Counted from the stretch's first letter, positions 34,938-43,269 are shown. The stretch is 51,699 bases of DNA from an uncultured Fusobacteriaceae bacterium (GCA_947038515.1 CAMQWJ010000011.1:1-51699), one strand, 5' to 3'. Program-made: numbers and translations. Notes: generated by a model not told the origin, from the letters alone.

Positions 34938-36569
34938 TTACCTTTCTTGTCCTTTAGATTTTAATTCTTTTTGGTTTTTTAAATTTTTTAAAAGTGGGTT
35001 TACTTTGGTTTCTATAATATACTCCCCATTTTTATAGTTATTTGTTTCCCATAATTGTCCTTCTCTGTCATATTTTTTTTCAGTACCATGTCTTTTACCA
35101 TTTTTAAACTCTGTTTTATTTGCTATAGTTCCATTCTCATAATATGAGATTGCTTCTCCTTCTTTCTTTTCCTTTTCAAAACTTGTAATAGACTCTATAG
35201 CTCCATTTTCATAGTATATTGATTGTTCTTTTTTTAATCCATTTACTATTTTAATTCTTGAATACATTTTATTTGACATATAATTTTCTTCTTCTATTAA
35301 ATCCTTGTTTTCATTATATTTTTTTAATGTACCCTCAATTTCTCCTTTAAAAAAAGGTGTTTCTATATATCCCTTTTCATGATATACCGTTTCTATACCA
35401 TGTTTTTCCCCATTTCTATACTCTGTTTCTATTTCTTTTTTATTTTTTTCATATTTTGTAACTTTTTGTATTTCTCCAAGTTTATTATATTCAATATATT
35501 CTTTATCTCTTTTTCCATTTGTTAAAGTTTCTTGACTTCTAATATTTCCATTTTCATAAAAAGTTTTTCTTTTTCCATCAACAGGATTATTTCCAAATAT
35601 TTCTTTTAAAACTGCTGTTTTTAAAGCTCCATTTTCATGATATATTTTTTTATATCCATCTAAACTTTTATCAACTGATTTTTCTAATATAGATTCGTAA
35701 TTTTTCATCATTCTATCTGAAATTTTTTCTGCCTCTGCAACAACTCTATAAATAGTATCTGGATCATCTTTTAATAAACTGATCCAACCATTAATGTAAC
35801 TTTGATGACTCTCAAAGTGTTTCGCATTTGTTTCTACGCCAAGTTCTTTTCCTGTGTAGATAGAGGCTAATTCTACTCTTAATTCTTCCTCTGCATACTC
35901 TGTTTTATTTTCTAAATTTGAAAATCTATTTAATCTTGTTTCATGTCCTGTGGAATGTCCCATTTCATGAGTTAAAGTACTTATTAACCACTCTTCACTT
36001 ATAAAAGCTTCCTTTTCTGGAAGAACTATTATATCTTTCATAGGGGAATAGTAAGCACGATCTTGAGGTTCATATAAAATTTTTACTTCTGATGATTTTT
36101 CTAAATTTTCTATAATATCTGAATATTTTCTTATCTCTAAAGGTTTCGGTGGTATATATGGTTCTAGCCCCTCGATTTGTTCCCCATTGAAGAGGGTAAA
36201 AGTATTTATATATGGAGATTTTAGTTGAATTTCTTTTTCAACTTCCTTACCGTTTACAATTTCTTTTATTTTTTTACTAAATATCCATTTTTCACACATT
36301 ACACCTTTAGAACCTTTTTTTACAGTCAGTCCTTTAGCTTGTGCCTGTTTAAAGGTTAGCCATCTAGGGTCTTTGTAATCACTGTATAAGGCTGTTATTT
36401 CTAGGTTTAATTTATTTCCACCCTTATATTTTGTATTTTCATTTAATCCATTTCTTGGCGTTTGATTATCATTCCACCGTTTAATGAATTTTAAACCTTC
36501 TTTGTTTAAACCATCTATAATTTGATTAGTGATTTTTTCTCTATTCTCTTTTATTTTTTCACTAATCAT
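34938..36569 (-). CDS. ArdC-like antirestriction protein fused to MORN-2 repeats, with shared tail
   Basis: A 543-aa protein starting at ATG 36569, inside the stop of the small gene upstream. Residues 1-110 match the ArdC ssDNA-binding domain (WLTFKQAQAKGLTVKKGSKG). A metalloprotease-like HEMGH follows (TLTHEMGHSTGHE). From ~310 to 520 come about eight MORN-2/YwqK repeats (YENGxI...xNGKR), then KVNPLLKNLKNQKELKSKGQER. ArdC proteins shield incoming single-stranded DNA from restriction, and ArdC of pSa is reported to travel with the DNA. The MORN array and tail are additions I have not seen described for ArdC. Confidence 0.85.
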   Translation of the reverse strand: MISEKIKENREKITNQIIDGLNKEGLKFIKRWNDNQTPRNGLNENTKYKGGNKLNLEITALYSDYKDPRWLTFKQAQAKGLTVKKGSKGVMCEKWIFSKKIKEIVNGKEVEKEIQLKSPYINTFTLFNGEQIEGLEPYIPPKPLEIRKYSDIIENLEKSSEVKILYEPQDRAYYSPMKDIIVLPEKEAFISEEWLISTLTHEMGHSTGHETRLNRFSNLENKTEYAEEELRVELASIYTGKELGVETNAKHFESHQSYINGWISLLKDDPDTIYRVVAEAEKISDRMMKNYESILEKSVDKSLDGYKKIYHENGALKTAVLKEIFGNNPVDGKRKTFYENGNIRSQETLTNGKRDKEYIEYNKLGEIQKVTKYEKNKKEIETEYRNGEKHGIETVYHEKGYIETPFFKGEIEGTLKKYNENKDLIEEENYMSNKMYSRIKIVNGLKKEQSIYYENGAIESITSFEKEKKEGEAISYYENGTIANKTEFKNGKRHGTEKKYDREGQLWETNNYKNGEYIIETKVNPLLKNLKNQKELKSKGQER

Positions 36570-36678
36570 TTTTGTACTCTTCAAACTCTTTATTATCTAA
36601 ATCCTCTTCTTTAATTCCATCTTCATAAGTAACTATTCCTTTAGCTTTTTTAAAATCTTCTATTTCTTTAAGTGTCAT
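36562..36678 (-). CDS. Small acidic protein upstream of the ArdC gene (38 aa)
   Basis: ATG at 36678 with AAGGAG before it; reads MTLKEIEDFKKAKG, then an acidic stretch, and stops inside the ArdC start. The coupling and acidity suggest a leader or small partner of the ArdC-like protein. No family recognised. Confidence 0.45.
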   Translation of the reverse strand: MTLKEIEDFKKAKGIVTYEDGIKEEDLDNKEFEEYKND

Positions 36679-36738
36679 CTAAAATCTCCTTATCTTCCTT
36701 AGTTCTTTGTTAGAAATACGAATGTAACCATATTTCAT
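36679..36738 (-). pseudogene. Relic of the resolvase 5' end
   Basis: Translates MKYGYIRISNKEL and soon stops. The first nine residues equal those of the serine recombinase at 14535, and the four-base spacing to the tail gene upstream is the same as at 14530/14535. The block 36679-36802 is therefore a copy of the zeta-2/resolvase junction. Confidence 0.8.
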
Positions 36739-36742
36739 ATAT

Positions 36743-36901
36743 CTACCTTCCCTTCCCTTTAGAGTCTAATTCTTTTTGTTTCTTTAATGATTTTAAAAGT
36801 GGGTTTTCCACTTTTGAATTAGTTGTTTGTTCATTTTTTAATTCTTTCCAAACTTTTTCCACTTCTTCTTTTATTTTTTCAGATTTCATTTGTTCTTTCA
36901 A
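36743..36901 (-). CDS. 52-aa protein consisting mainly of the shared tail
   Basis: TTG start at 36901 with AAAGGAG six bases before it; an in-frame ATG follows at 36889. About 28 charged residues precede VENPLLKSLKKQKELDSKG, ending KGR. It is either a remnant of a larger tailed protein whose catalytic part was lost, or a small secreted protein. Its end is joined to a resolvase 5' relic, showing the tail was copied from a zeta-2-like locus. Confidence 0.6.
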   Translation of the reverse strand: MKEQMKSEKIKEEVEKVWKELKNEQTTNSKVENPLLKSLKKQKELDSKGKGR

Positions 36902-36913
36902 TTCTTTCTCCTT

Positions 36914-37309
36914 TTAGTTATTTACAATTTCATATAATTCTTTTTCTTTTAATTTGTTATAAATTTCATCTAATTCGATTATATTTTTATCCTTTAATTT
37001 TTTTTCTATTTCTGGTTTTAAAAATAAAATTTCTGATTTTTTTTCTTCTATCTTTAATCGAATTAGAATTATTTCAATTTTTGAAATTTTAAACTTTTTT
37101 AAAGTATTTTTATCTTTTGAAGAATCTAAAACTAAAATTTCTCTTATTTTTTCATTTTTAAAATTAATTTTTTCAATTAACATATTTAATAAAGAAAATA
37201 AAGTATAAATTAATAATATTAGTAGAATTACTAATAATAATAAGGCAATAATATATGTAGAACCATATATTATTTTGTCCATTATTTCTTGATACATTTT
37301 CTTCCCCAC
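36914..37309 (-). CDS. Membrane protein of the transfer region (131 aa)
   Basis: One N-terminal transmembrane helix (residues ~14-38, very Leu/Ile-rich) followed by a Lys/Glu helical cytosolic part. It lies between trbL and the tail gene in the leftward series. No family recognised. Confidence 0.55.
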   Translation of the reverse strand: MGKKMYQEIMDKIIYGSTYIIALLLLVILLILLIYTLFSLLNMLIEKINFKNEKIREILVLDSSKDKNTLKKFKISKIEIILIRLKIEEKKSEILFLKPEIEKKLKDKNIIELDEIYNKLKEKELYEIVNN

Positions 37310-37321
37310 CTTTTAAACATA

Positions 37322-37357
37322 AACTTACTAATCAAAAGTTTTTTTGATTAGTAAGTT
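37322..37357. terminator. Hairpin after trbL and AAAAT pentamer run
   Basis: 16-bp perfect arms (37322-37337 with 37342-37357) around a four-base loop. Directly beside it, at about 37357-37390, lies a run of the pentamer attttattttatttt that includes the trbL stop codon; such runs are length-variable. Confidence 0.7.
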
Positions 37358-37383
37358 ATTATTTTATTTTATTTTATTTTATT

Positions 37384-38310
37384 TTATTTTTTTCCTTTTG
37401 AGGCATTTTTCATTTTTTCCCCTCCATCGCCTCCACTTTTCATCTCTCCAATAACTTTTCCGACATCTTGTTTTACTTGTTGAGCCATACTAGAAGCTTT
37501 ACTACCTGCTGCACCTAAAACAGCCAGTCCTACTACATCATTATCACTAGCAGAACCACTAGTGAAAGAATTAGCCATACTAGAAGCTTTTGTTAAAAGG
37601 AACATCATACCAGCTAAAACAGCTACATAACTAATAGCATTTGTTGGTGTAACTTCTTTTGCTCCATTTATCAAGATACCTGTCCCCACCAATGGTTTAG
37701 TCATTGTTTGTAATACAAATTTTCCTATCAATGTTACTATCATTATTTTTATATTTTGAGAAATAATTAAGTTAAAAACTTTATCCCCCATAAAACTAGT
37801 AAATTTAAGCATTTTAAATGGAATTAAAATAATTGCTAAATTTACTAGCAAATAATATTCTAAATAGGCTAAAAATATCATTAAAGCCATAAATACCAAA
37901 ACAATTGCCCCAAATGCCCATATTATTATATTGAGATATGTTTTTGGAGAGAACCCCTTTACTAAATCCCATATTTTTTGTAATTGTGATAATCCATCCT
38001 CTATTATCGCACTCGGACCAACAGCCTGTACTGTCCCACCTAAAGCAATATCTACAAATTGTAAAAATGTATCGTTTATTTGTTTTGTTATTTCTTGATA
38101 ATTTTGGATTGCAAAAAACAACCAAAAGTAAGTAACTAATTTCCAAAAAACAATATTCATTGGTTCATCTTCTGGTTTTCTTTTAACTAATGACCATAAT
38201 ATTTCTATTGTTAACAAAGATACCAATAATATTAATGCAGTTGGTCTTAAGTTTTTGCTTATTGCTATAAAATTCAATTCTAGTTCACTCATTACTGTTG
38301 TTAAATCCAT
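37384..38310 (-). CDS. trbL: TrbL/VirB6 inner-membrane channel protein
   Basis: A 308-aa polytopic protein with five to six hydrophobic segments between residues ~20 and 240. LVNLAIILIPFKMLKFTSFMGDKV and the Gly/Ser/Ala-rich hydrophilic C-terminus (SSMANSFTSGSASDN) are typical of TrbL/VirB6. It forms part of the inner-membrane pore. A terminator-like hairpin precedes it at 38332. Confidence 0.88.
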   Translation of the reverse strand: MDLTTVMSELELNFIAISKNLRPTALILLVSLLTIEILWSLVKRKPEDEPMNIVFWKLVTYFWLFFAIQNYQEITKQINDTFLQFVDIALGGTVQAVGPSAIIEDGLSQLQKIWDLVKGFSPKTYLNIIIWAFGAIVLVFMALMIFLAYLEYYLLVNLAIILIPFKMLKFTSFMGDKVFNLIISQNIKIMIVTLIGKFVLQTMTKPLVGTGILINGAKEVTPTNAISYVAVLAGMMFLLTKASSMANSFTSGSASDNDVVGLAVLGAAGSKASSMAQQVKQDVGKVIGEMKSGGDGGEKMKNASKGKK

Positions 38311-38331
38311 ATTTCTCCTTTTTTAGTAAAT

Positions 38332-38365
38332 AAAAAAACCTTAGAAATTAATCTAAGGTTTTTTT
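38332..38365. terminator. Terminator/attenuator between the lipoprotein gene and trbL
   Basis: AAAAAAACCTTAGA pairs with TCTAAGGTTTTTTT around a six-base loop; functional in both directions. It could reduce expression of the downstream half of the transfer operon. Confidence 0.75.
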
Positions 38366-38416
38366 ATTTCAAGTATTTTTTCCAAATATTATTTGGATTG
38401 TTAATAATACAAAGAC

Positions 38417-38716
38417 TTAATAATTTCTTCTTGGAATTGTTCTTGGAGTATTGGTTTTTTTAACCCTCATTCTTAACGAACTATAAATCTCATCCCATTC
38501 ATAATGTTCTTTTTTTGCCTCAACATTTCCTTTTTTCATAGCTAACTCTAATTTAGCTTGTGTTTCTTCATACTCTTTTCTTGCTTTTTCATCATTTTTA
38601 TCAACCATTTTAAGAAGAACTTCTCTTTTATAGTCATAAGTTGTTAGCTCTACTTTTGGTGTTCCACAACCTACTAAAAATCCAAACGACAATAATAGCA
38701 ACACATTTTTTTTCAT
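38417..38716 (-). CDS. Lipoprotein of the transfer region (99 aa)
   Basis: ATG at 38716 with GGGGG before it. Signal peptide with lipobox LVGC (Cys at ~17), then a charged helical domain. In Trb operons the small lipoprotein after TrbJ is TrbK (entry exclusion) or TrbH; either fits by position, not by sequence. Its last ten residues TPRTIPRRNY are identical to the end of TrbJ because of a 50-bp direct repeat. Confidence 0.65.
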   Translation of the reverse strand: MKKNVLLLLSFGFLVGCGTPKVELTTYDYKREVLLKMVDKNDEKARKEYEETQAKLELAMKKGNVEAKKEHYEWDEIYSSLRMRVKKTNTPRTIPRRNY

Positions 38717-38760
38717 AAAATACCCCCTCTGTCTTTTTTTATATTGTACTACAAAAATGA

Positions 38761-38810
38761 TAATAATACAAAGACTTAATAATTTCTTCTTGGAATTGTT
38801 CTTGGAGTAT
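38761..38810. repeat. 50-bp direct repeat at two gene ends
   Basis: 38402-38451 and 38761-38810 are identical. Each covers the last ~33 coding bases and the stop codon of trbJ or of the lipoprotein gene. Recombination between them would delete the lipoprotein gene. Confidence 0.9.
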
Positions 38811-39507
38811 CTGTTTTTTCTGTTTTTATCCAATTTTTAAAGTCTTCATTATCTATTTCTTCCTGTGTTATTTTAGCTTGTTGTGTTAAAGCTAAAACTC
38901 TTAGATTTTCAGCAGTCAAGTTTTCTATTCTTGCCAACTTGTTATTTTGCATTTCTGCAATTTTTTTATTAGCAATGGCTATTTGTAAATTTCCTTTCGC
39001 CCCATCTGTTTTCCCCATGAAAGCTAATGATTTTGTTTCACTAGCAATATTTCCAGCAGTTTTTGAAGCCAATTTTAAAGAATCTTTGATGGTTGTATTT
39101 ACCTGCCCAGACATATTTTCTACTTCTCTCAAAAGTTGCATATTATCCATGTTTTTGTAATTTTCAAAGTTTTGGAAAGTACGGTCAAAATTCTGTTCAA
39201 ATTTTGCCGAATCACGAATTATGGATTTCGAGCCATCATGGATAGCTTGTAAATCCTTTAGAGTTTTTGCTAATTGTGCATTTTCTTCCCCAAGTAACAT
39301 TCCACCCCAATTTTCGAGATTGGTTAAATCATTTTGTAATTGCAAGGCTTGTGTAATTCTCATTTGAGTGGTTTCAACGGCATTTTTTGCTGTGTTAATC
39401 AAATTGGCATGAGAATTATACAACGCTTTTCCACTTTCATAAACTGCCATTGCTGGAAAAGTCGTAGCTCCCAAAAATAAAAATAATAAAACTATATTTT
39501 TTTTCAT
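38776..39507 (-). CDS. trbJ: TrbJ/VirB5 pilus-tip/assembly protein
   Basis: A 243-aa protein with a signal peptide ending PAMA (residue ~21), then long helices. NLENWGGMLLGEEN and AQLAKTLKDLQAI are typical of P-type TrbJ. It is exported to the periplasm and found at the pilus tip. The last ten residues and 15 bases beyond match the lipoprotein gene downstream. Confidence 0.85.
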   Translation of the reverse strand: MKKNIVLLFLFLGATTFPAMAVYESGKALYNSHANLINTAKNAVETTQMRITQALQLQNDLTNLENWGGMLLGEENAQLAKTLKDLQAIHDGSKSIIRDSAKFEQNFDRTFQNFENYKNMDNMQLLREVENMSGQVNTTIKDSLKLASKTAGNIASETKSLAFMGKTDGAKGNLQIAIANKKIAEMQNNKLARIENLTAENLRVLALTQQAKITQEEIDNEDFKNWIKTEKTDTPRTIPRRNY

Positions 39508-39572
39508 ATCACTACTCCTTAATAATTTTTTTTTACCTTAGATTATTCTATTTTCAATGTCCTAATTCCTAT

Positions 39573-40712
39573 TTATTTTTGATATGGCTCTAAAATTAAA
39601 TCTTTGTCTATCATTACACCAACCCCAAATCCAGGTCTAACAGTTAATGTCGGTTGTACATTTAAAATTTTATCCGTATATCTTATACCTACTGCCATCG
39701 CTTGTTCTCCTGCTCCTGCTCCTGCTTCTGATTGCCAACTATTGTCGTCGTCATCATTGCCGGTAAGAGCACTTCCAGCCCCTAGAACTGCTGATATTAG
39801 TACACTACCAATCACTTTATCCATGTGGTTATCTACTTTATCGTAGATACCACTTTGTCCAATGTCATCAACTGCTAACATTGTTCCTAAATTAATAGAT
39901 TTTTGGTTTGGAAATGTTATTCTATTAAATACAGCTTGTATTCTTTCTTGTCCGAAACTAATATTTGAATTATATTTTCCAAGTATTTTACTACCGCCTG
40001 GAATTAATAAAATTCTTCCAGTCTTAGAGTCGTAAACATCTTCTTTTATGAAGCCTGTTATCATACCAGGATTGTCAGAATTTACCCCTGTTTGCAAAGT
40101 AATTGGAATTACTGTTCCAGCTTTTACTTCATAAATACTTAAAGCATTTATTAGTGGATTTAAAAGTATAAAGTTATCTGTAGAAGCACTTTTTAAAAAT
40201 TCTGCTTTCTTTTTTTGTAAGTTCGGATCATCTTCCATGCCTGGAGGAATTAAATTTGAATATAGTTCGCTATTTTGATTTGCTACCTGTATTTGTTGTT
40301 TTTGTTCAAAATTAAATAAATTACTGGTATTGGGTTGAAGAAGAGCATTAGCTCTAATGATTTGTCTTCTTTCTTCATCGCTTAATTCAGCTTGTTTTGG
40401 TTCAAAACTTTCATAGTTTTGTTGATATTGTATTTCTGCTAAAACAGATTCTTCCTCTTGTTTTAATCTTTCTATTTCTTGTTTTACAATATTTTCTTCT
40501 GAAATTGCTATTAATTCTTTATGTTTTTGAGAAGTCGACATTACACTATCTATTTTCTCTTTAGATTTTTCTTTTTCTTTTTTTTCCCCACTAGAGAAAA
40601 TAAAAGGTATTGAAATTATAAGAAAGATAACCCCTAAGATAATTCCAATGTTTTTGTAATTAAAACTTCCATTGTTTGGCAGAATATCTTTTATTTTTTG
40701 GTTTACACTCAT
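39573..40712 (-). CDS. trbI: TrbI/VirB10 scaffold protein
   Basis: A 379-aa protein with one transmembrane helix near residues 23-40, a charged/Gln-rich periplasmic linker, and a C-terminal VirB10 beta domain (EVKAGTVIPITLQTGVNSDN, then SVLISAVLGAGSAL). It spans both membranes and links the ATPases to the outer core. The stop codon of trbG is adjacent. Confidence 0.93.
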   Translation of the reverse strand: MSVNQKIKDILPNNGSFNYKNIGIILGVIFLIISIPFIFSSGEKKEKEKSKEKIDSVMSTSQKHKELIAISEENIVKQEIERLKQEEESVLAEIQYQQNYESFEPKQAELSDEERRQIIRANALLQPNTSNLFNFEQKQQIQVANQNSELYSNLIPPGMEDDPNLQKKKAEFLKSASTDNFILLNPLINALSIYEVKAGTVIPITLQTGVNSDNPGMITGFIKEDVYDSKTGRILLIPGGSKILGKYNSNISFGQERIQAVFNRITFPNQKSINLGTMLAVDDIGQSGIYDKVDNHMDKVIGSVLISAVLGAGSALTGNDDDDNSWQSEAGAGAGEQAMAVGIRYTDKILNVQPTLTVRPGFGVGVMIDKDLILEPYQK

Positions 40713-40713
40713 A

Positions 40714-41466
40714 TTATCGTTTCCAATTTTTGTTAAATATCATTATTTGTTTTTTTCCCATAGCGAGTACTCCTTCTTTGAATACTCGATCAACTACTAT
40801 GACTTTTCTACCATTTTTTTTCATTTTAGTTCTTGTCATAACGAGAACTAATTTACCTTCTTTTTTTAAATAAAAAGAAGGTATATCTTTATCTTTTTCA
40901 GATAATTCTATTATCGTTTTGTCCCCATCGTCAAAAATGTTAGAAGGCGACCAAGAATAACTTTTTCGCCATTTGTATTTGAAGTTAAGTTCTTCTATGT
41001 TAGAGCTGTTTAATGATACTTCTTCATCTAATATTCTTTTTTGCTCTAACTGTAATGTTACTTCATCTTCTGGATAGATAAATTCTAAAACAGAGTTGTA
41101 ATATTTTTCATTTGATTTGGGAGCTACTAAAGTAAAAAAGTAATCTCTTATATTCGTAGTAATGAATAAAGAAGTTTTCAAATCATCTTCTTTAGGTTTA
41201 ATTATAAGTTGATTTCCAATCATTTTCGTTTCCCAAAACGGTTGATCTGCCACTGTAACTGACATTAATGATTCAGCTTTTCCAAAAATTATCGCTGTCC
41301 CATTTAAGGGTTTTGAATATATTTGATATATCTTATCAGGAAGATATACCTGTTTTTTATATTCTTTCGTTTTTGCTTCTTTTATTAAATCTATTTTTGT
41401 ATTTTTTCCAAAAGATAGACTTGAAATAATTAGCATAAATATTATTCCTGTTTTTTTTAAGTTCAT
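40714..41466 (-). CDS. trbG: TrbG/VirB9 outer-core protein
   Basis: A 250-aa protein with a signal peptide (residues ~1-20), the N-terminal IYSKPLNGTAIIFGKAESLMSV region and a C-terminal YKWRKSYSWSPSNIFDDGDKT beta domain as in VirB9. It forms the outer-membrane ring with TrbI. Confidence 0.92.
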   Translation of the reverse strand: MNLKKTGIIFMLIISSLSFGKNTKIDLIKEAKTKEYKKQVYLPDKIYQIYSKPLNGTAIIFGKAESLMSVTVADQPFWETKMIGNQLIIKPKEDDLKTSLFITTNIRDYFFTLVAPKSNEKYYNSVLEFIYPEDEVTLQLEQKRILDEEVSLNSSNIEELNFKYKWRKSYSWSPSNIFDDGDKTIIELSEKDKDIPSFYLKKEGKLVLVMTRTKMKKNGRKVIVVDRVFKEGVLAMGKKQIMIFNKNWKR

Positions 41467-41486
41467 TCTAATTTTTCTCCTTTTAT

Positions 41487-42170
41487 TTATAGCTTTTCTT
41501 TTATTTGAGTAAAATCTACTATTAACATTCCAAGAGGATTGAATAATAAGTGATTTTTTTCTTTGATTTCTACAAATTTAATTGTAAAAATCCCCATATA
41601 ATTTTCTTCTAATATAATTTTTCCATTTTTATCAGATGTTCTCTCAATCCATCTTATTTGATAAGAGTTATTTTCTAGTTTGATTCCTGTATTTTGGATT
41701 ACTTCTACTGTTTCTTTCAACTTTATTTTTTCTTTATATCCAGATTCAATTAAGTATCTGTCTATTTTAGCTGACGAACTTTGTGTTAAGAAACTCAAAA
41801 TTTCTTCAGTATTTTTTGAATATAGTTCAAGATTTGGGGTTAAGAACCTAGTTTTATTTATAAAGTTAAAAAGAAAATATACAATTTCTTCATCAGTAAC
41901 ATTTTTTCTTATATCTGTTCCAAGATTATTAGCTGTCCCTAAAACATTATAATTGTTTCCTTCTTTCTCTATAATATAAGTTTGAACTTTGTTGTTTGAG
42001 CTTATATTAATAATTCCAAAAACTAAAAAACAACTTATCAAGCATGAAGAAAAAGCTACTTTTCTCCAATTGTTTGAATTTATTTGCATATCAAGGAATT
42101 TATCTCTAGGTAATTTTTCTTTATTTGTTTGTAAAGCAATTTTATTTTTAATTTTCCAATTAAAAATCAT
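41487..42170 (-). CDS. trbF: TrbF/VirB8 inner-membrane protein
   Basis: 227 aa: a cytosolic tail, a transmembrane helix (residues ~38-57) and a periplasmic VirB8 domain (YQIRWIERTSDKNGK, then YMGIFTIKF). Its start overlaps the trbC stop by one base. Confidence 0.9.
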   Translation of the reverse strand: MIFNWKIKNKIALQTNKEKLPRDKFLDMQINSNNWRKVAFSSCLISCFLVFGIINISSNNKVQTYIIEKEGNNYNVLGTANNLGTDIRKNVTDEEIVYFLFNFINKTRFLTPNLELYSKNTEEILSFLTQSSSAKIDRYLIESGYKEKIKLKETVEVIQNTGIKLENNSYQIRWIERTSDKNGKIILEENYMGIFTIKFVEIKEKNHLLFNPLGMLIVDFTQIKEKL

Positions 42171-42478
42171 TAGAACATTACTCCACTAGTTAACCCTAAC
42201 CAGTCTGTAATTATTTCAGCTTTAAATATAACAAAAGACCCTATTACTGAATATAATCCTATCTTTAAAGAACCTTCTGGTCCTCTTCCAGTTATACCAA
42301 CTAAAATCATAGATACTAAACTTAAAATGAAACCGTATCTACCGATTTCTTTTGCAACATCAACAACTTTATCAAAAGTTGTTGCTATTCCCAGTCCCCC
42401 ATCTGATCCAAATGCACCTAAACTTAAAACCAAAAATGATAGTACCATCATTTTTTTCCTTCCATTTTTTCTTTCCAT
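42170..42478 (-). CDS. trbC: TrbC/VirB2 major pilin
   Basis: 102-aa prepilin with GGGAGGAG before its ATG. A signal peptide is followed by two hydrophobic helices split by GRGPEG, the pilin pattern. It would be processed by TraF (27778). It is the first gene of the leftward transfer operon; the promoter must lie at 42479-42600, next to the 41-bp recombination-site-like repeat. Confidence 0.88.
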   Translation of the reverse strand: MERKNGRKKMMVLSFLVLSLGAFGSDGGLGIATTFDKVVDVAKEIGRYGFILSLVSMILVGITGRGPEGSLKIGLYSVIGSFVIFKAEIITDWLGLTSGVMF

Positions 42479-42499
42479 TTAATTCTCCTCCCATAAATT

Positions 42500-42540
42500 T
42501 TTTTTAATGGTACTACTTTTAAAAATGTAGTTACCATTTA
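42500..42540. repeat. 41-bp inverted-repeat copy A (candidate recombinase site)
   Basis: Exactly the reverse complement of 47415-47455. Internally it has imperfect arms, GGTACTAC and GTAGTTACC, around a ~10-bp AT spacer, the look of a tyrosine-recombinase core site. It lies between trbC and a tyrosine recombinase gene. Confidence 0.85.
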
Positions 42541-42605
42541 ATTTCAATTTTATATAGATATATGTTAATATTTTTTAACAGAATACTAATACTGGAGGTT
42601 TGATT

Positions 42606-43195
42606 GTGAAAAAAAAAAAGAAGTTTATTTTTTACAAAAAAAAGATATTAAAAAAATAAGAGAATATCTCTTAAAAAAAGATTTAATTGTTATGTTATGT
42701 TTTATTAACATTGGCTTAAATACAGGTTTACGAGTTAGTGATTTATTAGAATTAAAATTTGAAGATTTGAATGATAATAGAATTTTGAGAATAATTGAAA
42801 TAAAAACGCAAAAAATTAAGCTGATAAAATTTAATACGATTTGTGTTAATAGTTTTGAAATACTAAAAAAATATTACATGAAAAAAGGGATTCCAGCAGA
42901 AGAATTTTTGTTCAAATCTTTAAATAGAGAATTTATAAAAAAAAGAATTTTCAAAAAAATAAGCTATTCTGGTATAAAAAAATATTTTACACTTTTAAAA
43001 AATGAACTTAAATTAGAGTATCCAATTGGGACACACTCTTTGAGAAAAACATTTGGAAAAAGAATTTATGAAAATGAAAGTGATCTAGGATTAGTTATGA
43101 AATTATTAAATCATAGTTCAGAAGGAGTTACTCTACGATATATTGGGATTGATGACGAGTTAATTATTAAATGCTATGATAATCTTATAATATAA
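42606..43195 (+). pseudogene. Tyrosine recombinase with out-of-frame start at an A11 tract
   Basis: GTG at 42606 has GGAGG seven bases before it but is followed by eleven A and then stops early. The recombinase frame begins right after the tract (EVYFLQKKDIKKIREYLL) and runs to 43195. The catalytic residues are visible: Arg in TGLRVSDLL, H-x-x-R in GTHSLRKT, His in LLNHSSEG and Tyr in RYIGI. One A more, or two fewer, would restore a ~197-aa XerC/Cre-like enzyme. A shorter in-frame ATG exists at 42692, without a ribosome-binding site. This could be phase variation, transcriptional slippage, inactivation or sequencing error. Confidence 0.75.
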
Positions 43196-43197
43196 AC

Positions 43198-43241
43198 AAA
43201 AAAAGAAAGATACTTTCAGAATGAAGGTATCTTTCTTTTTG
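43198..43241. terminator. Bidirectional terminator between convergent genes
   Basis: An A-rich arm with GAAAGATAC pairs with GTATCTTTC and a T run. It separates the recombinase from the traD-like gene. A small palindrome TTGACA/TGTCAA lies at 43249-43264. Confidence 0.8.
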
Positions 43242-43269
43242 CGTTAGATTGACAGAAATGTCAATTTCT

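Noticed and set aside
37357-37390. AAAAT pentamer run as a phase-variation switch of trbL
   Set aside because: The run includes the stop codon and lies after the coding part, so length changes would barely alter the protein.
37814-38146. 110-codon minus-strand frame inside trbL
   Set aside because: Overlaps trbL in another frame; its composition lacks coding character.
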